Positions 52,754 through 61,436 of a stretch of DNA of 64,000 nucleotides are shown here, in pieces. The notes below the pieces were generated by a model that saw only the letters and a program-made list of their open reading frames with translations, was not told the DNA's origin and searched no databases. Every line of letters starts with the position of its first letter. Positions within the stretch are counted from its first letter, which is position 1. Made by a program: the position numbers and the translations under genes. The stretch spans positions 310,001 through 374,000 of the forward strand of contig NZ_CP036172.1 of NCBI RefSeq assembly GCF_017357525.1, in the 5' to 3' direction. The stretch is from Methanofollis aquaemaris (lineage in GTDB: Archaea; Halobacteriota; Methanomicrobia; Methanomicrobiales; Methanofollaceae).

Positions 52754-53971
52754 TTGCCAAAATATAATATCTCATCCCTTGTAGTAGACTATGATATGCG
52801 CGGTGAGACACTCTCCGAAGCAGTCCAGTATGAGAGAATCGAGATGCTGAAACTGGACTTCTTCGAATATATACAGAAAAATCACCATAAAATCGATGAA
52901 AAACTGCCGGTCTTCTACGGGTATGTCATTTCGGCCCTCGACTCCTCATTTCCTCACCTGGACTCCAGAGACCTTGACACCTTTCTGGACGCCATCAGTT
53001 TCAAGATCCTGGAGACATCCCCAAGAGCTGCCGATGCTGGCTTTGTCGAGAGCGTCATCGAAAACGCCGCGAGGTTCAAAAAAGGAAAAAAACCGAAGGC
53101 CGGTCTCGAGATCGCCGCCGGGTTCAGGATGGTGAAGGCCGGCGAGTTTGCGCACGCGATCCCCTACCTCCGAAAATACCGCTCCCATGATATCATGGCC
53201 CATATGACGCTGGCCTACTGTTACTATGTCCTCTCACTCCATGAAGTCGCACGACTCGGCGACACAAAGACCCCGGGCGAGATGGAACTGAGGGCCAGAG
53301 AACAGATGCTGGAGATCGCACGGACCCACCGGAGCATAAAGACCGCTCTCCCCTATGGCACCGATCCCGCGCTCCTCAGGATCTTCTGGCTGATGATCAC
53401 CTGCGCCACCGAATGGTTCCCGAGCAACCCGGCCTTCATCAAAATCGGCCTTGAGAAGGCAAAGGCCGATCACAACCATGAGATGAGAAACGAGATGCTG
53501 AAGATCGCCAGGAACCGCTTCTTCGACGACATGGGATTCCTGCGCGAGGCATTTCATTTCGCCATCGAAGAGGGAAACGGATCCGAAGCGGCGGGCGTTG
53601 TAAAACAGATGCGCCAGCAGGCACCGGACAGCAGCGAACCAGTCTACTATGGGATGCTCCTGGCCCTGAGAACGACAAAACGCTCGGGCTATCACACCTT
53701 CAGAAAACAGGCCGAAGAAAAAAGAATGCCTCCCGATGTCCTCGGCCTCCTTGACCTCTCGTTCTCGCTCTTCTCAGGACTTGAAAAGGATGTCTACACC
53801 CGCATACGGATCATGAGAGATACCTATCCGTCGCTTGACCATTATCTCACGCTCATCAACTATCTCTCGCATGACATCCTCTCCGAAGAGGAGACACGAG
53901 GAAAAAAAGCAAAAAAAGCCTATCTCGACTCGATGGAAGCCTACTGCAGACGCAGACTGCTCCCGGGATAA
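52754..53971 (+). CDS. Helical-repeat protein, unknown
   Basis: 405 residues from TTG 52754; an in-frame ATG at 52796 is the other choice, and neither has a strong ribosome site. Mostly alpha-helical, with TPR-like helix pairs in the middle (GEFAHAIPYLRKYRSHDIMAH and MTLAYCYYVLSLHEVARLG). No membrane helix or catalytic motif. It converges with the beta-propeller gene, with a 4-base gap, at the end of the chemotaxis operon. Nothing shows a link to chemotaxis beyond position. Confidence 0.65.
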   Translation: MPKYNISSLVVDYDMRGETLSEAVQYERIEMLKLDFFEYIQKNHHKIDEKLPVFYGYVISALDSSFPHLDSRDLDTFLDAISFKILETSPRAADAGFVESVIENAARFKKGKKPKAGLEIAAGFRMVKAGEFAHAIPYLRKYRSHDIMAHMTLAYCYYVLSLHEVARLGDTKTPGEMELRAREQMLEIARTHRSIKTALPYGTDPALLRIFWLMITCATEWFPSNPAFIKIGLEKAKADHNHEMRNEMLKIARNRFFDDMGFLREAFHFAIEEGNGSEAAGVVKQMRQQAPDSSEPVYYGMLLALRTTKRSGYHTFRKQAEEKRMPPDVLGLLDLSFSLFSGLEKDVYTRIRIMRDTYPSLDHYLTLINYLSHDILSEEETRGKKAKKAYLDSMEAYCRRRLLPG

Positions 53972-53975
53972 GACC

Positions 53976-54995
53976 TCACGTACCCCTCGCCGGCCTTTCA
54001 AAGGTGATGGGTATCAGGGTCGTATTCTCGGGAGAATAATATCCGACTGCAGTCGACGTCGAGTACCAGCAGCGCCCCCCGCAGTCCACAAAGACCTTCT
54101 TGACGACCGGAGACCAGATGCCGTCCGCCCGATCGATCTCTCCGGCAACACCGCCGTCCGCCCAGCAGAAGATCCCGCGATCAGTCGCAAGCCAGAGCGC
54201 CCCGTCAGGCGCGGGGCTGAGATCTCTGATAGACCTGACACCGGTTCCCAGGTCAGAAGAGAGAAGCACCCGTGTTAGTCTCCCTGCAGGACCGAGGTGG
54301 ACCACCTCCGTGCTGTTGAAGAGATAGACCCCGCCGAAGGGATCGGTCCTGACCCCATCGTAACCTGAAAGCGGCATGCCGTTCAACGTAACCGGATGGA
54401 ATCCGGCACTGACATTCTCTCCTATCGCCCAGAGACCGTCATGGGAGAGACAGTAGAGGAGACGGTCCATGGGATCGAGTGCCATGTCTTCCAGGTCGTA
54501 ACTTGCCGGCGACCCTGGTCTGAAAGGCTTGTACCAGGTCCAGTTCTCACCTTCCACGCGGTGAACACCGCTGTTTCGCGTCTCGATCCACATCGCATCG
54601 TCCCAGCGCTGCAGCCCGATGACCGCCGGGTTCTTGAGCCGGTGCTGGTCGGCAATGTTCCGGAAAGTATGACCGTCCAGAGTCTGGAGGCCGAGAGTCG
54701 TCCCGATCCAGAGCGCACCCTCGGGCCCATATTCTATCGAGAGCACGGTATCCGAAGAGAGCCACTCGGGCATATATCCCTTTGGCGCGTGATAGGTCGT
54801 CCAGTTTGCTCCGTCATAAAAAGAGAGGCCGTCTGAGGTCGCAAAGACCACTTCGCCCTCGGGCCCGTTCACGCAGTCATGGACCTGAGTGGACGACAGA
54901 CCTCCATAGGAAGGGAGGAAGATCGTCAGATCTGCAGATGCCGGGAGAGAGAGGGTAATGCAGATGAAGACGGCGAGGATCAGAGCTCGGCGCAT
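53976..54995 (-). CDS. Secreted beta-propeller protein
   Basis: 339 residues with a signal peptide (ALILAVFICITLSLPASA). It has repeats of the two-component-regulator propeller kind: GLSFYDGANWTTYHAP, GALWIGTTLGLQTLDGHTF, GALWLATDRGIFCWADGG and GRCWYSTSTAVGYY. About six or seven blades, so a single propeller. No membrane anchor or kinase part follows. ATG 54995 lies inside the end of cheD (16-base overlap), which makes it the last gene of the chemotaxis operon. It may be an extracellular sensing partner of a receptor; unproven. Confidence 0.78.
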   Translation of the reverse strand: MRRALILAVFICITLSLPASADLTIFLPSYGGLSSTQVHDCVNGPEGEVVFATSDGLSFYDGANWTTYHAPKGYMPEWLSSDTVLSIEYGPEGALWIGTTLGLQTLDGHTFRNIADQHRLKNPAVIGLQRWDDAMWIETRNSGVHRVEGENWTWYKPFRPGSPASYDLEDMALDPMDRLLYCLSHDGLWAIGENVSAGFHPVTLNGMPLSGYDGVRTDPFGGVYLFNSTEVVHLGPAGRLTRVLLSSDLGTGVRSIRDLSPAPDGALWLATDRGIFCWADGGVAGEIDRADGIWSPVVKKVFVDCGGRCWYSTSTAVGYYSPENTTLIPITFERPARGT

Positions 54996-55471
54996 ACCCC
55001 ATCCGCTCTCCTGACCACAATCTCTCCGCCCGCCTTCGGGTTGTATATCACCGACCTCCCGACCTTCCCGCCGACATCCTCTGCATCAAGGAAGATGCGC
55101 TTCTCTTTCAGAGCGTTGTGCACCGCCTCGATGTTCCGTTCGCCGATATTGAGATTGTTGTCATTGAACCCGAACATGTTGGCGCCGCCCACCATCTTCG
55201 CGCGGATCGAACCGTTCCTCGACCCAAAGGCTCCAAGCCCCTCAAGCAGCGTCACCAGAGCAGTGTCTGCATACTTTCCAGGCCGATCGGTCTGGCCCTT
55301 GCTCTCGGGGAGCATGACATGAGCCATGGCTCCGACCCCATGCCGCTCGTCATGGAGGATCAGGGCAATGCAGGAACCGAGCCCTATGGTGGTCATGGCA
55401 TCCCCGCCCACATAGTACTCGCCGATCCCTATAAATCGGGCGTTGACATCGATGGGTCGAAACTCGGCCAT
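54980..55471 (-). CDS. cheD: Chemoreceptor glutamine deamidase CheD
   Basis: 163 residues from ATG 55471, chosen over GTG 55486 because GGGAG lies 6 nt upstream and the earlier codon sits in the end of cheC. Deamidates receptor glutamines and binds CheC. Catalytic Cys34 in TIGLGSCIALILHD and His51 in GAMAHVMLP, with the following Thr region, are in place; GGANMFGF and IGERNIEAV are family marks. It sits 11 bases after cheC, its usual partner. Confidence 0.95.
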   Translation of the reverse strand: MAEFRPIDVNARFIGIGEYYVGGDAMTTIGLGSCIALILHDERHGVGAMAHVMLPESKGQTDRPGKYADTALVTLLEGLGAFGSRNGSIRAKMVGGANMFGFNDNNLNIGERNIEAVHNALKEKRIFLDAEDVGGKVGRSVIYNPKAGGEIVVRRADGVCAEL

Positions 55472-55482
55472 TGAGTTCTCCC

Positions 55483-56097
55483 TCACATCCCCTGTGATGT
55501 AAGCGCCTCAAGGAGACTGAGCAAGTTGCCAAGCATCTCGGGCGTGAGGAACATCAGGATCGTCCCGTCGATCGCGTGCTCGCCTGAGGTCAGGTTTGTC
55601 CTGAAAATGACCACGTCGTTGGTCTCCATGGCGACCTCCGCGATGAGCGCCTCCATACCCGCATGGGCCATATCGATGCAGAGGGCCGGCGGGGAGGGGA
55701 GCATGACGATACCAAGGAGGCCGGCCGTGGCGTCGAGAAATGCCGAGACCATGATGTTGCCGATCTCGATGATGGCACTCTGGTCCATCTCGTTGATCTC
55801 CCGGTCCATATCGTCCATGCCGAGCATGGTGTTGGTCATCCTGATCGCCGAGGCAAGCGGCATCGTCACCACGACAAAACCCTCGCCTTCGACCTCGCCT
55901 TTAATCCTGAAGACCACGAGTGCGACTTTTTCGTCTCCCACACACTTATAAAATTGAGCGATGTCGATGATGTCGACTGCCGGTACGTCCATCTCGATGT
56001 TGCTCATCAGCATCTGGGAGAGGGTCGTCGCTGCATGGGCCGCCCCGATGTTCCCGAGTTCCCCGAGTGCATCTGCCTGTATCTCTGTTAATTTCAT
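55483..56097 (-). CDS. cheC: CheY-P phosphatase CheC
   Basis: 204 residues. Two phosphatase active-site helices of the E-x3-N type are present: ALGELGNIGAAHAATTLS at residue 10 and AIIEIGNIMVSAFLDA near 110. The second is the one usually more active. Dephosphorylates CheY, stimulated by CheD, which follows. It starts 8 bases after cheA. Confidence 0.95.
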   Translation of the reverse strand: MKLTEIQADALGELGNIGAAHAATTLSQMLMSNIEMDVPAVDIIDIAQFYKCVGDEKVALVVFRIKGEVEGEGFVVVTMPLASAIRMTNTMLGMDDMDREINEMDQSAIIEIGNIMVSAFLDATAGLLGIVMLPSPPALCIDMAHAGMEALIAEVAMETNDVVIFRTNLTSGEHAIDGTILMFLTPEMLGNLLSLLEALTSQGM

Positions 56098-56105
56098 GAT
56101 ATTCC

Positions 56106-58034
56106 TCAGATCATTGTATTCACGTCAAGGACCGGGACGACTTCGCCGTCACCAGGAATAGTGACGCCACCCACGCCCGGACAGCTCCCGATGAGCGTGC
56201 TGAGCGGTTTGACGACGACTTCCTGCTGCCCTTCGACGACATCGGCCACGATACCGCATTTCTTGGAACCATACTGGAGGACCACAAGAACCTCTCCATG
56301 ATTGGATCCACCAAACATGTCGCCGAGCAGATGGATCGGGAGCACCTCGTCGCGGAGGAGGATCACCTGGCTGCTTCCGACCCGGTGGACGGCGTCTTTC
56401 TTGAGAATTGCAACTTCGACGACGTTACTGATCGGGATCGCACACCGCCGGCCATTGATCCTGACCATCATCACCTCGACAATGGCCATCGTCGGCGGCA
56501 GGACCAGTTCAAAACAGGTTCCCTCTCCCCGGGTGGACCTGACATTGATCGAACCCTTCATCGATTCGATGGCGGCCTTCACGACGTCCAGGCCGACCCC
56601 GCGACCGCTGATATCGGTGATCGTCTCGGCGGTCGAGAAGCCCGGACTGAAGAGGAGATCGTTGACCTGATCTTCTGAGAGAGCGGCGGCCTCTTCCTGA
56701 GTCATCAGCCCCTTTGAGACTGCCTTTGACCTGACCCTCTCGACATCGATCCCCGCGCCGTCGTCCTCGATCCTGATGACGACATTGTCGCGGTCTCGCA
56801 TCGCCGTGAGGTGGAGACAACCTTTCTCTGGTTTTCCGGCAGCCCTGCGCTCCTCGGGAAGTTCGATCCCGTGGTCGACGGCATTCCGGATCAGGTGCAG
56901 GAGGGGATCGTTGAGCCCGTCCATGACGCTCCGGTCCAGTTCGGTCTCCCCACCATCGATGATGAAGTCCACTTCCTTGCCTTCATGCTGGGCCACGTCA
57001 CGGACGACCCTCGGGAGACGATTGAAGATATGGCTCAGCGGGATCATCCTGATGTGCATCATCAGGTTCTGGAGATCGGCCACCGAACGGCCGACCATGC
57101 TGAGGGCCTCGTCGAACTCCTTGATCTGGTTCTTCTGAGCGATCTGTTTAAGGCGGCCCCGGTTGATGACCAGGTCCTCGACCAGGTTCATCATCTGGTC
57201 GAGGAGGTGGATGTCCACCCTGATGTTCTTGATCTCCTTGGTCTTCCCGTGGTGTTCGGATTTCTGCTGTTTGGCTTCTTTCTTCTTCTCGGGTGCGGGG
57301 GGCGCGTCCGCCGACTCCACGGTGACGCTGACGATATCGGTCCCGGAGATGGCCGCCTGGATCGCCTCGGCTCCGGCCTCGCTCTCGAATATGACCTCAA
57401 AGTGGTCCTCGAAGTTGCCGTCCTCGATCGCCTCCACTCCTGGTTTGGCAGAGATGATACTGCCGATCTCACCCAGGTTCGAGAGGGCGATCATGGCGCG
57501 GACATCTTTCATCGAACACTCGGGGACAAGGGTAACCGTCACGCGGTAACGCTCTCCGCTTCCCCGGGCATTCCCGTCCACAGGTGCCTCGGACTCTGCA
57601 GGATCCCGCTGCGCCTCTCCGTCCTCGGTGGAGGATGCATCCGCCCGGTTCCCGTTCTCCTTCCAGGTATCGAGGGCCGTGACCAGATCCTCGATATTCT
57701 CACCCTGATCGTCGCCGCCACCCTCGATCGAATCGAGCAGGGCTTCGATCTCATCGGTACACCCGAGGAAAACATCGATGAGCGGTGCGGACGCCACGAC
57801 TTTGCCGTTCCTGATGAGGTCGAAGACGTCCTCCATCGTGTGGCAGAGTTTTTCCAGGTTCATGTAGCCCATCGACGCCGAGGCGCCCTTGATGGTATGG
57901 GCCGACCTGAAGATCTCGTCGATGGTCTCCCGGTCGTTGCACTCTTCCAGTGTCAGGAGCGCCTGAGCGATGGTCTCGTTGCTCTCCCTGGACTCCACCA
58001 CAAAGAGTTCTTTATAATCCTCCATATCAGCCAT
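56106..58034 (-). CDS. cheA: Chemotaxis histidine kinase CheA
   Basis: 642 residues from ATG 58034 (GGAGG 6 nt upstream). Domains: P1 phosphotransfer with the phosphorylated His in FRSAHTIKGASASMGY near residue 48; P2 about 160-245; a basic linker; P3 dimer helices from about 270; P4 kinase with LIRNAVDHGIELPEER and IEDDGAGID and the G boxes GRGVGLDVVK; P5 CheW-like C-terminus. All five domains are present. Receives signals from the receptors and phosphorylates CheY and CheB, whose genes are directly upstream. No separate cheW is in the window. Confidence 0.96.
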   Translation of the reverse strand: MADMEDYKELFVVESRESNETIAQALLTLEECNDRETIDEIFRSAHTIKGASASMGYMNLEKLCHTMEDVFDLIRNGKVVASAPLIDVFLGCTDEIEALLDSIEGGGDDQGENIEDLVTALDTWKENGNRADASSTEDGEAQRDPAESEAPVDGNARGSGERYRVTVTLVPECSMKDVRAMIALSNLGEIGSIISAKPGVEAIEDGNFEDHFEVIFESEAGAEAIQAAISGTDIVSVTVESADAPPAPEKKKEAKQQKSEHHGKTKEIKNIRVDIHLLDQMMNLVEDLVINRGRLKQIAQKNQIKEFDEALSMVGRSVADLQNLMMHIRMIPLSHIFNRLPRVVRDVAQHEGKEVDFIIDGGETELDRSVMDGLNDPLLHLIRNAVDHGIELPEERRAAGKPEKGCLHLTAMRDRDNVVIRIEDDGAGIDVERVRSKAVSKGLMTQEEAAALSEDQVNDLLFSPGFSTAETITDISGRGVGLDVVKAAIESMKGSINVRSTRGEGTCFELVLPPTMAIVEVMMVRINGRRCAIPISNVVEVAILKKDAVHRVGSSQVILLRDEVLPIHLLGDMFGGSNHGEVLVVLQYGSKKCGIVADVVEGQQEVVVKPLSTLIGSCPGVGGVTIPGDGEVVPVLDVNTMI

Positions 58035-59061
58035 CTTCTGCCTCCATTCTTCTGACCGCCTTCACGACCTCCTCAGGGATGTGCCTCAAAGAGACCGTCT
58101 GATCGACGCTGCTCTTTTTGAGTGCCGAACGAGCCATCCCGTATACCAGGCAATCGTGCTCCTTACAGACATAGACCGTCCCCCCGGCGGCTTTGATGTC
58201 GGCGGCACCGTCGCCGCAGTCACTCCCCATGCCGCTCATGACAACGGCGAGTGTCCGTTCTCCAAATACCTTTGCCGCCGACGAGAAGGTCTTGTCAATC
58301 GCCGGCCTCACCGCATGGACCGGTGGTGCCGAGGAATGGATGATCTTGCCGCCGCGGGTTCCCTCCCCGGTAAGGATCGCCGAGATCACGGTGTGGAATC
58401 CAGCCTTCGAGATGACGACCTCGCCTTCCTTCAGGACAGATCCGTTCTCCGACTCCCGTACCGGAAGAGGACAGATCCGGTTGAACCGTTCGGCAAGAGC
58501 GGCGGTGAATCCTGCAGGCATATGCTGGGTAACGACAACCGCCGCATCCAGTTCAGAAGAGAGCCTGGAGAGGACGAGGTCGAGTTGCTGAAGACCGCCG
58601 GCCGACGACCCGAAGAGGACCACCTTTCCGGCGACTCTGTCCCGGCGCCCTCTGACCTTGACAGCCGTCTTGATCTCGATGAGGTGTTTGATCCTGGTGA
58701 CCAGTTCCTCCTCGATCCCCCGGACCTTGAAGATCTCGGTGGGTTTGAGCATGAAGTCGTCGGCACCGAGAGCCAGGGCTTTTCTCGTGTGCTCAGCGTC
58801 CTTTGCGGTGAGGGAACTGAGCATCATCACCTTCGGTCGGTGCTGGCATTCTTTCATCCTTTCGAGTACTTCAAGCCCGTTCAGCTTTGGCATCTCGATA
58901 TCGAGCGTCATCGCATCAGGCCTGAGAGTATCGATCAGTTCGAGTGCTTCGGCACCGTCGGACGCCGTCCCCACAACCTCGATCTCCGGCGATTTGCCGA
59001 AAATATCCTTTAGTATTGTGCGGATAAAGACCGAATCATCGACAATTAGAACCCTGATCAT
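58027..59061 (-). CDS. cheB: Chemotaxis methylesterase CheB
   Basis: 344 residues. Receiver domain (1-125) with VLIVDDSVF and the phosphorylated Asp in MTLDIEMPKLNG. Esterase domain (about 155-340) with the catalytic Ser in FGSSAGGLQQL, His in VTQHMPAGFT and Asp in the segment MSGMGSDCGDGAADI. That last segment has a cysteine where MGRDG-type sequences are usual, but the acidic residue is kept. Removes receptor methyl groups. Overlaps cheA by 8 bases. Confidence 0.96.
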   Translation of the reverse strand: MIRVLIVDDSVFIRTILKDIFGKSPEIEVVGTASDGAEALELIDTLRPDAMTLDIEMPKLNGLEVLERMKECQHRPKVMMLSSLTAKDAEHTRKALALGADDFMLKPTEIFKVRGIEEELVTRIKHLIEIKTAVKVRGRRDRVAGKVVLFGSSAGGLQQLDLVLSRLSSELDAAVVVTQHMPAGFTAALAERFNRICPLPVRESENGSVLKEGEVVISKAGFHTVISAILTGEGTRGGKIIHSSAPPVHAVRPAIDKTFSSAAKVFGERTLAVVMSGMGSDCGDGAADIKAAGGTVYVCKEHDCLVYGMARSALKKSSVDQTVSLRHIPEEVVKAVRRMEAEDG

Positions 59062-59063
59062 GA

Positions 59064-59426
59064 TCAGGCCCCAAGGACGTTTTTCACCTCCTCAAGTACC
59101 TTCGGTGCCTGGAACGGCTTGACGATATAGCCCTTTGCGCCGCTTTTTACCGCCAACTTCACCATCTGTTCCTGGCCCACCGCAGTACACATGACCACCT
59201 TTGCATTGGGGTCGATCTCCCTGATCCCCTGGAGTGCTTCGATGCCGTTCTTCTTTGGCATGACGACGTCCATCGTAACAAGGTCAGGTTTCAGTTCCTG
59301 GTACTTCGCGATCGCGTCTTCGCCGTTCTCGGCTTCACCGACGATCGTATGCCCTCCGGAAAAGAGGATATTCTTCAGGAGAGTCCGCATAAAGAGCGTA
59401 TCATCGACAATCAGGATCTTACCCAT
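59064..59426 (-). CDS. cheY: Response regulator CheY
   Basis: 120 residues from ATG 59426, with GGGAG 4 nt upstream; the longer frame to 59456 starts at a non-standard codon. Single receiver domain: ILIVDDTLFMR, phosphorylated Asp in LVTMDVVMPKKNG, Thr in VMCTAVGQ, Lys in SGAKGYIVKPF. Carries the signal to the archaellum through CheF, whose gene is 78 bases upstream. The gap between cheF and cheY is AT-rich with TATA-like runs, so cheY may open its own transcript. Confidence 0.96.
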   Translation of the reverse strand: MGKILIVDDTLFMRTLLKNILFSGGHTIVGEAENGEDAIAKYQELKPDLVTMDVVMPKKNGIEALQGIREIDPNAKVVMCTAVGQEQMVKLAVKSGAKGYIVKPFQAPKVLEEVKNVLGA

Positions 59427-59504
59427 GGTGCTCCCAGGTATTTTATTTGAGAACACCCATTAATAAAGATATCTATTTTTGTATGTGGTTAAAAATAAAA
59501 GAAT

Positions 59505-60299
59505 TTATACTTTTGTTGCATCTGAGATGTACCTTACTCCTTTTGTCGTGAGTTTGACCTCTCTTCGAGTCACGACGACCTCGGCAAGCCCCTGTTTGAT
59601 CAGGACATCATAGATATGATCGACATCCCGCTGCGACACATTGAGCATATTCTCGATCGATGCCGTGTCCATCCCGCTGTAGACAAGCATCGCGACCTGC
59701 GCCGACTGGGGATCGAGTTCGTTGCCCGCCATATCCATCCCCTTTGTGGACTCCTTGAGAAAATTGTAGAGCACCTGGAGGGTCGTGATCGGACAGAGGA
59801 CCAGACTGGTGACCACATCACTCTCCTCAATGTGGTCGATCTTGATGACATCGATATTCTTGCCCTGGACCTCCCGCTTGGTCATCTCGATCGAGGCGAC
59901 ATCATCCATGGGCACGCAGATCTGGTGATCCTTCGAGAAGAACCAGATGCCCGACACCAGGACGGCGATACCCCCTTTCTCCCAGTTTGCATCCTTGACA
60001 AAGACGCCTCCCCTCACTGCCGGGGACATGAAGAAGGTGCTGAGGCGGTACGCACTGCATGAGGCGAGGATCTGTCTCTTCACAATACTGAGCACCTTTG
60101 CGACCGATGCGATCCTGATGGGATCCTTCTGTCCCTTTATCACAATGCTGAGAACACTACCCTTTGCCTCAAGGTCGACAATCGATTTGTACTGGACAGC
60201 AAGGGTGTTGTCCGAGGACTTCATACCCTCAGCGTCCAGAGCGAGTTTTGCAGCGATCCATTTTCCCTGCACTTCGATCTTCACCGGCAGACTACTCAT
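59505..60299 (-). CDS. cheF: CheF, archaeal adaptor between CheY and the archaellum
   Basis: 264 residues of the archaea-specific CheF family (DUF439). N-terminal part with VQGKWIAAKLALDAEGM, central part with VFVKDANWEKGGIAVLVSGIWFF, and a C-terminal helix-turn-helix-like segment (IENMLNVSQRDVDHIYDVLIKQGL). Known to bind CheY-P, CheC/CheD and the archaellum switch proteins ArlC/D/E. Overlaps the upstream acidic membrane protein gene by ATGA, tying it to the archaellum operon. Confidence 0.9.
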   Translation of the reverse strand: MSSLPVKIEVQGKWIAAKLALDAEGMKSSDNTLAVQYKSIVDLEAKGSVLSIVIKGQKDPIRIASVAKVLSIVKRQILASCSAYRLSTFFMSPAVRGGVFVKDANWEKGGIAVLVSGIWFFSKDHQICVPMDDVASIEMTKREVQGKNIDVIKIDHIEESDVVTSLVLCPITTLQVLYNFLKESTKGMDMAGNELDPQSAQVAMLVYSGMDTASIENMLNVSQRDVDHIYDVLIKQGLAEVVVTRREVKLTTKGVRYISDATKV

Positions 60300-61435
60300 T
60301 TCGCATTCACCTTCGTCTTCTTTGCCTTCTTGGGCTTCAACATCCCCATAGTCTCCTCAAGCTCTCCGAGCAGATCCTTGGCCTCGAATTTCTTTCCTTT
60401 GAGATCGCGCAGCAGGCTGTCATGATCTTCGGTCTTCTTCTTCTTGACATCTTCTTTGAGAAGACTCATCAGGTCATTCGGGTCTCCGCTGCCGGTCGCG
60501 AAGGCGACCATGTCAACACCACTACCGTCTTCTTCTTCCCCGGCGGATGCTGCCGCCGCACCGCCGGCATCCTGCGGCGGGGCGATGTCAGCCTGCAATG
60601 TCTCGGTCAGGGACGGGGCATTCTCTTCTTCAGGTTCAGGCTGAAGGTCATCGATCTCGGCATCAGAGAGATCGAGCGAGTCGAGGTCGACCTCGTCGAA
60701 GCCGTCGAGGTCTTCGGAAAGATCGCTGTCCAGATCCTCGATCTCCCCGAGTTCTGCAAACTCTTCGAGTTCTTCGGCATGTGCCTCCAGGATCGCGGAG
60801 ACCGCCGAAAGGTCGGCCGACACTCCGGGCACCTCGGCGTCGAGGGGGATTTCCAGGGCAGACCCGGAGTCCAGTTCCTCGTCCCCAAGGTCAAGCCCTT
60901 CAAGGTCATCGTCGAACTCATCGTCACCGAGAGCAAGAGCGCCCACTCCTCCTGCTCCGGCCGACGCCTCGGACGCAGAGACCGCTCCGCCGGAAGCCAT
61001 TGCAACTTCAAGAGCCGAATCGATCTCCTTCAATTTTTCGTCTTTATGGAAGAGCGTTGCCTTCAGCCTTTCAGCACCGCCTCTGAATACCCCGGAGAGT
61101 TGTGCGCATGCCAGACGGAGAGAGACTAATGTATCCTGATCCTGCTTCTTCGTGAGTATCGCATTCTCTCTGCCCGCACTGTCCTGCCCTTCAGTCTTCT
61201 CTCTCCTGACCCTGAATTCCTGGATAGCCTTCTTGATCTGACTTGGCTTGAGGTCCGAGAGTCTGGCGGCCCCGAAGATAAAGAGGGTGAGAGAGCCTGC
61301 GACGACGGTCCCGATAAGCAGCAGTTCAGTCGGAACATCATAGAGAATGAAGACTGAGCCGATGGTCACTGTCGAGAGAAAGATGAGCAACCGCCTGACG
61401 GTCGGATCGATTGTGGGGAAACTGATCTTTTTCAT
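60296..61435 (-). CDS. Acidic membrane protein between ArlJ and CheF
   Basis: 379 residues from ATG 61435, one base after the arlJ stop, GGAG 9 nt upstream. Two membrane helices lie near the N-terminus (LLIFLSTVTIGSVFILYDV and LLLIGTVVAGSLTLFIFGA), then a basic and coiled segment. About 150 residues of very acidic low-complexity sequence follow (DLEGLDLGDEELDSG type). A basic helical C-terminus ends it (FEAKDLLGELEETMGMLKPK). No family recognised. Its place between the motor platform and the Che adaptor, and its coupling to cheF, suggest a role in linking CheF to the motor. ArlC/D/E-type genes are not seen in this window. Confidence 0.7.
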   Translation of the reverse strand: MKKISFPTIDPTVRRLLIFLSTVTIGSVFILYDVPTELLLIGTVVAGSLTLFIFGAARLSDLKPSQIKKAIQEFRVRREKTEGQDSAGRENAILTKKQDQDTLVSLRLACAQLSGVFRGGAERLKATLFHKDEKLKEIDSALEVAMASGGAVSASEASAGAGGVGALALGDDEFDDDLEGLDLGDEELDSGSALEIPLDAEVPGVSADLSAVSAILEAHAEELEEFAELGEIEDLDSDLSEDLDGFDEVDLDSLDLSDAEIDDLQPEPEEENAPSLTETLQADIAPPQDAGGAAAASAGEEEDGSGVDMVAFATGSGDPNDLMSLLKEDVKKKKTEDHDSLLRDLKGKKFEAKDLLGELEETMGMLKPKKAKKTKVNAK

Positions 61436-61436
61436 G

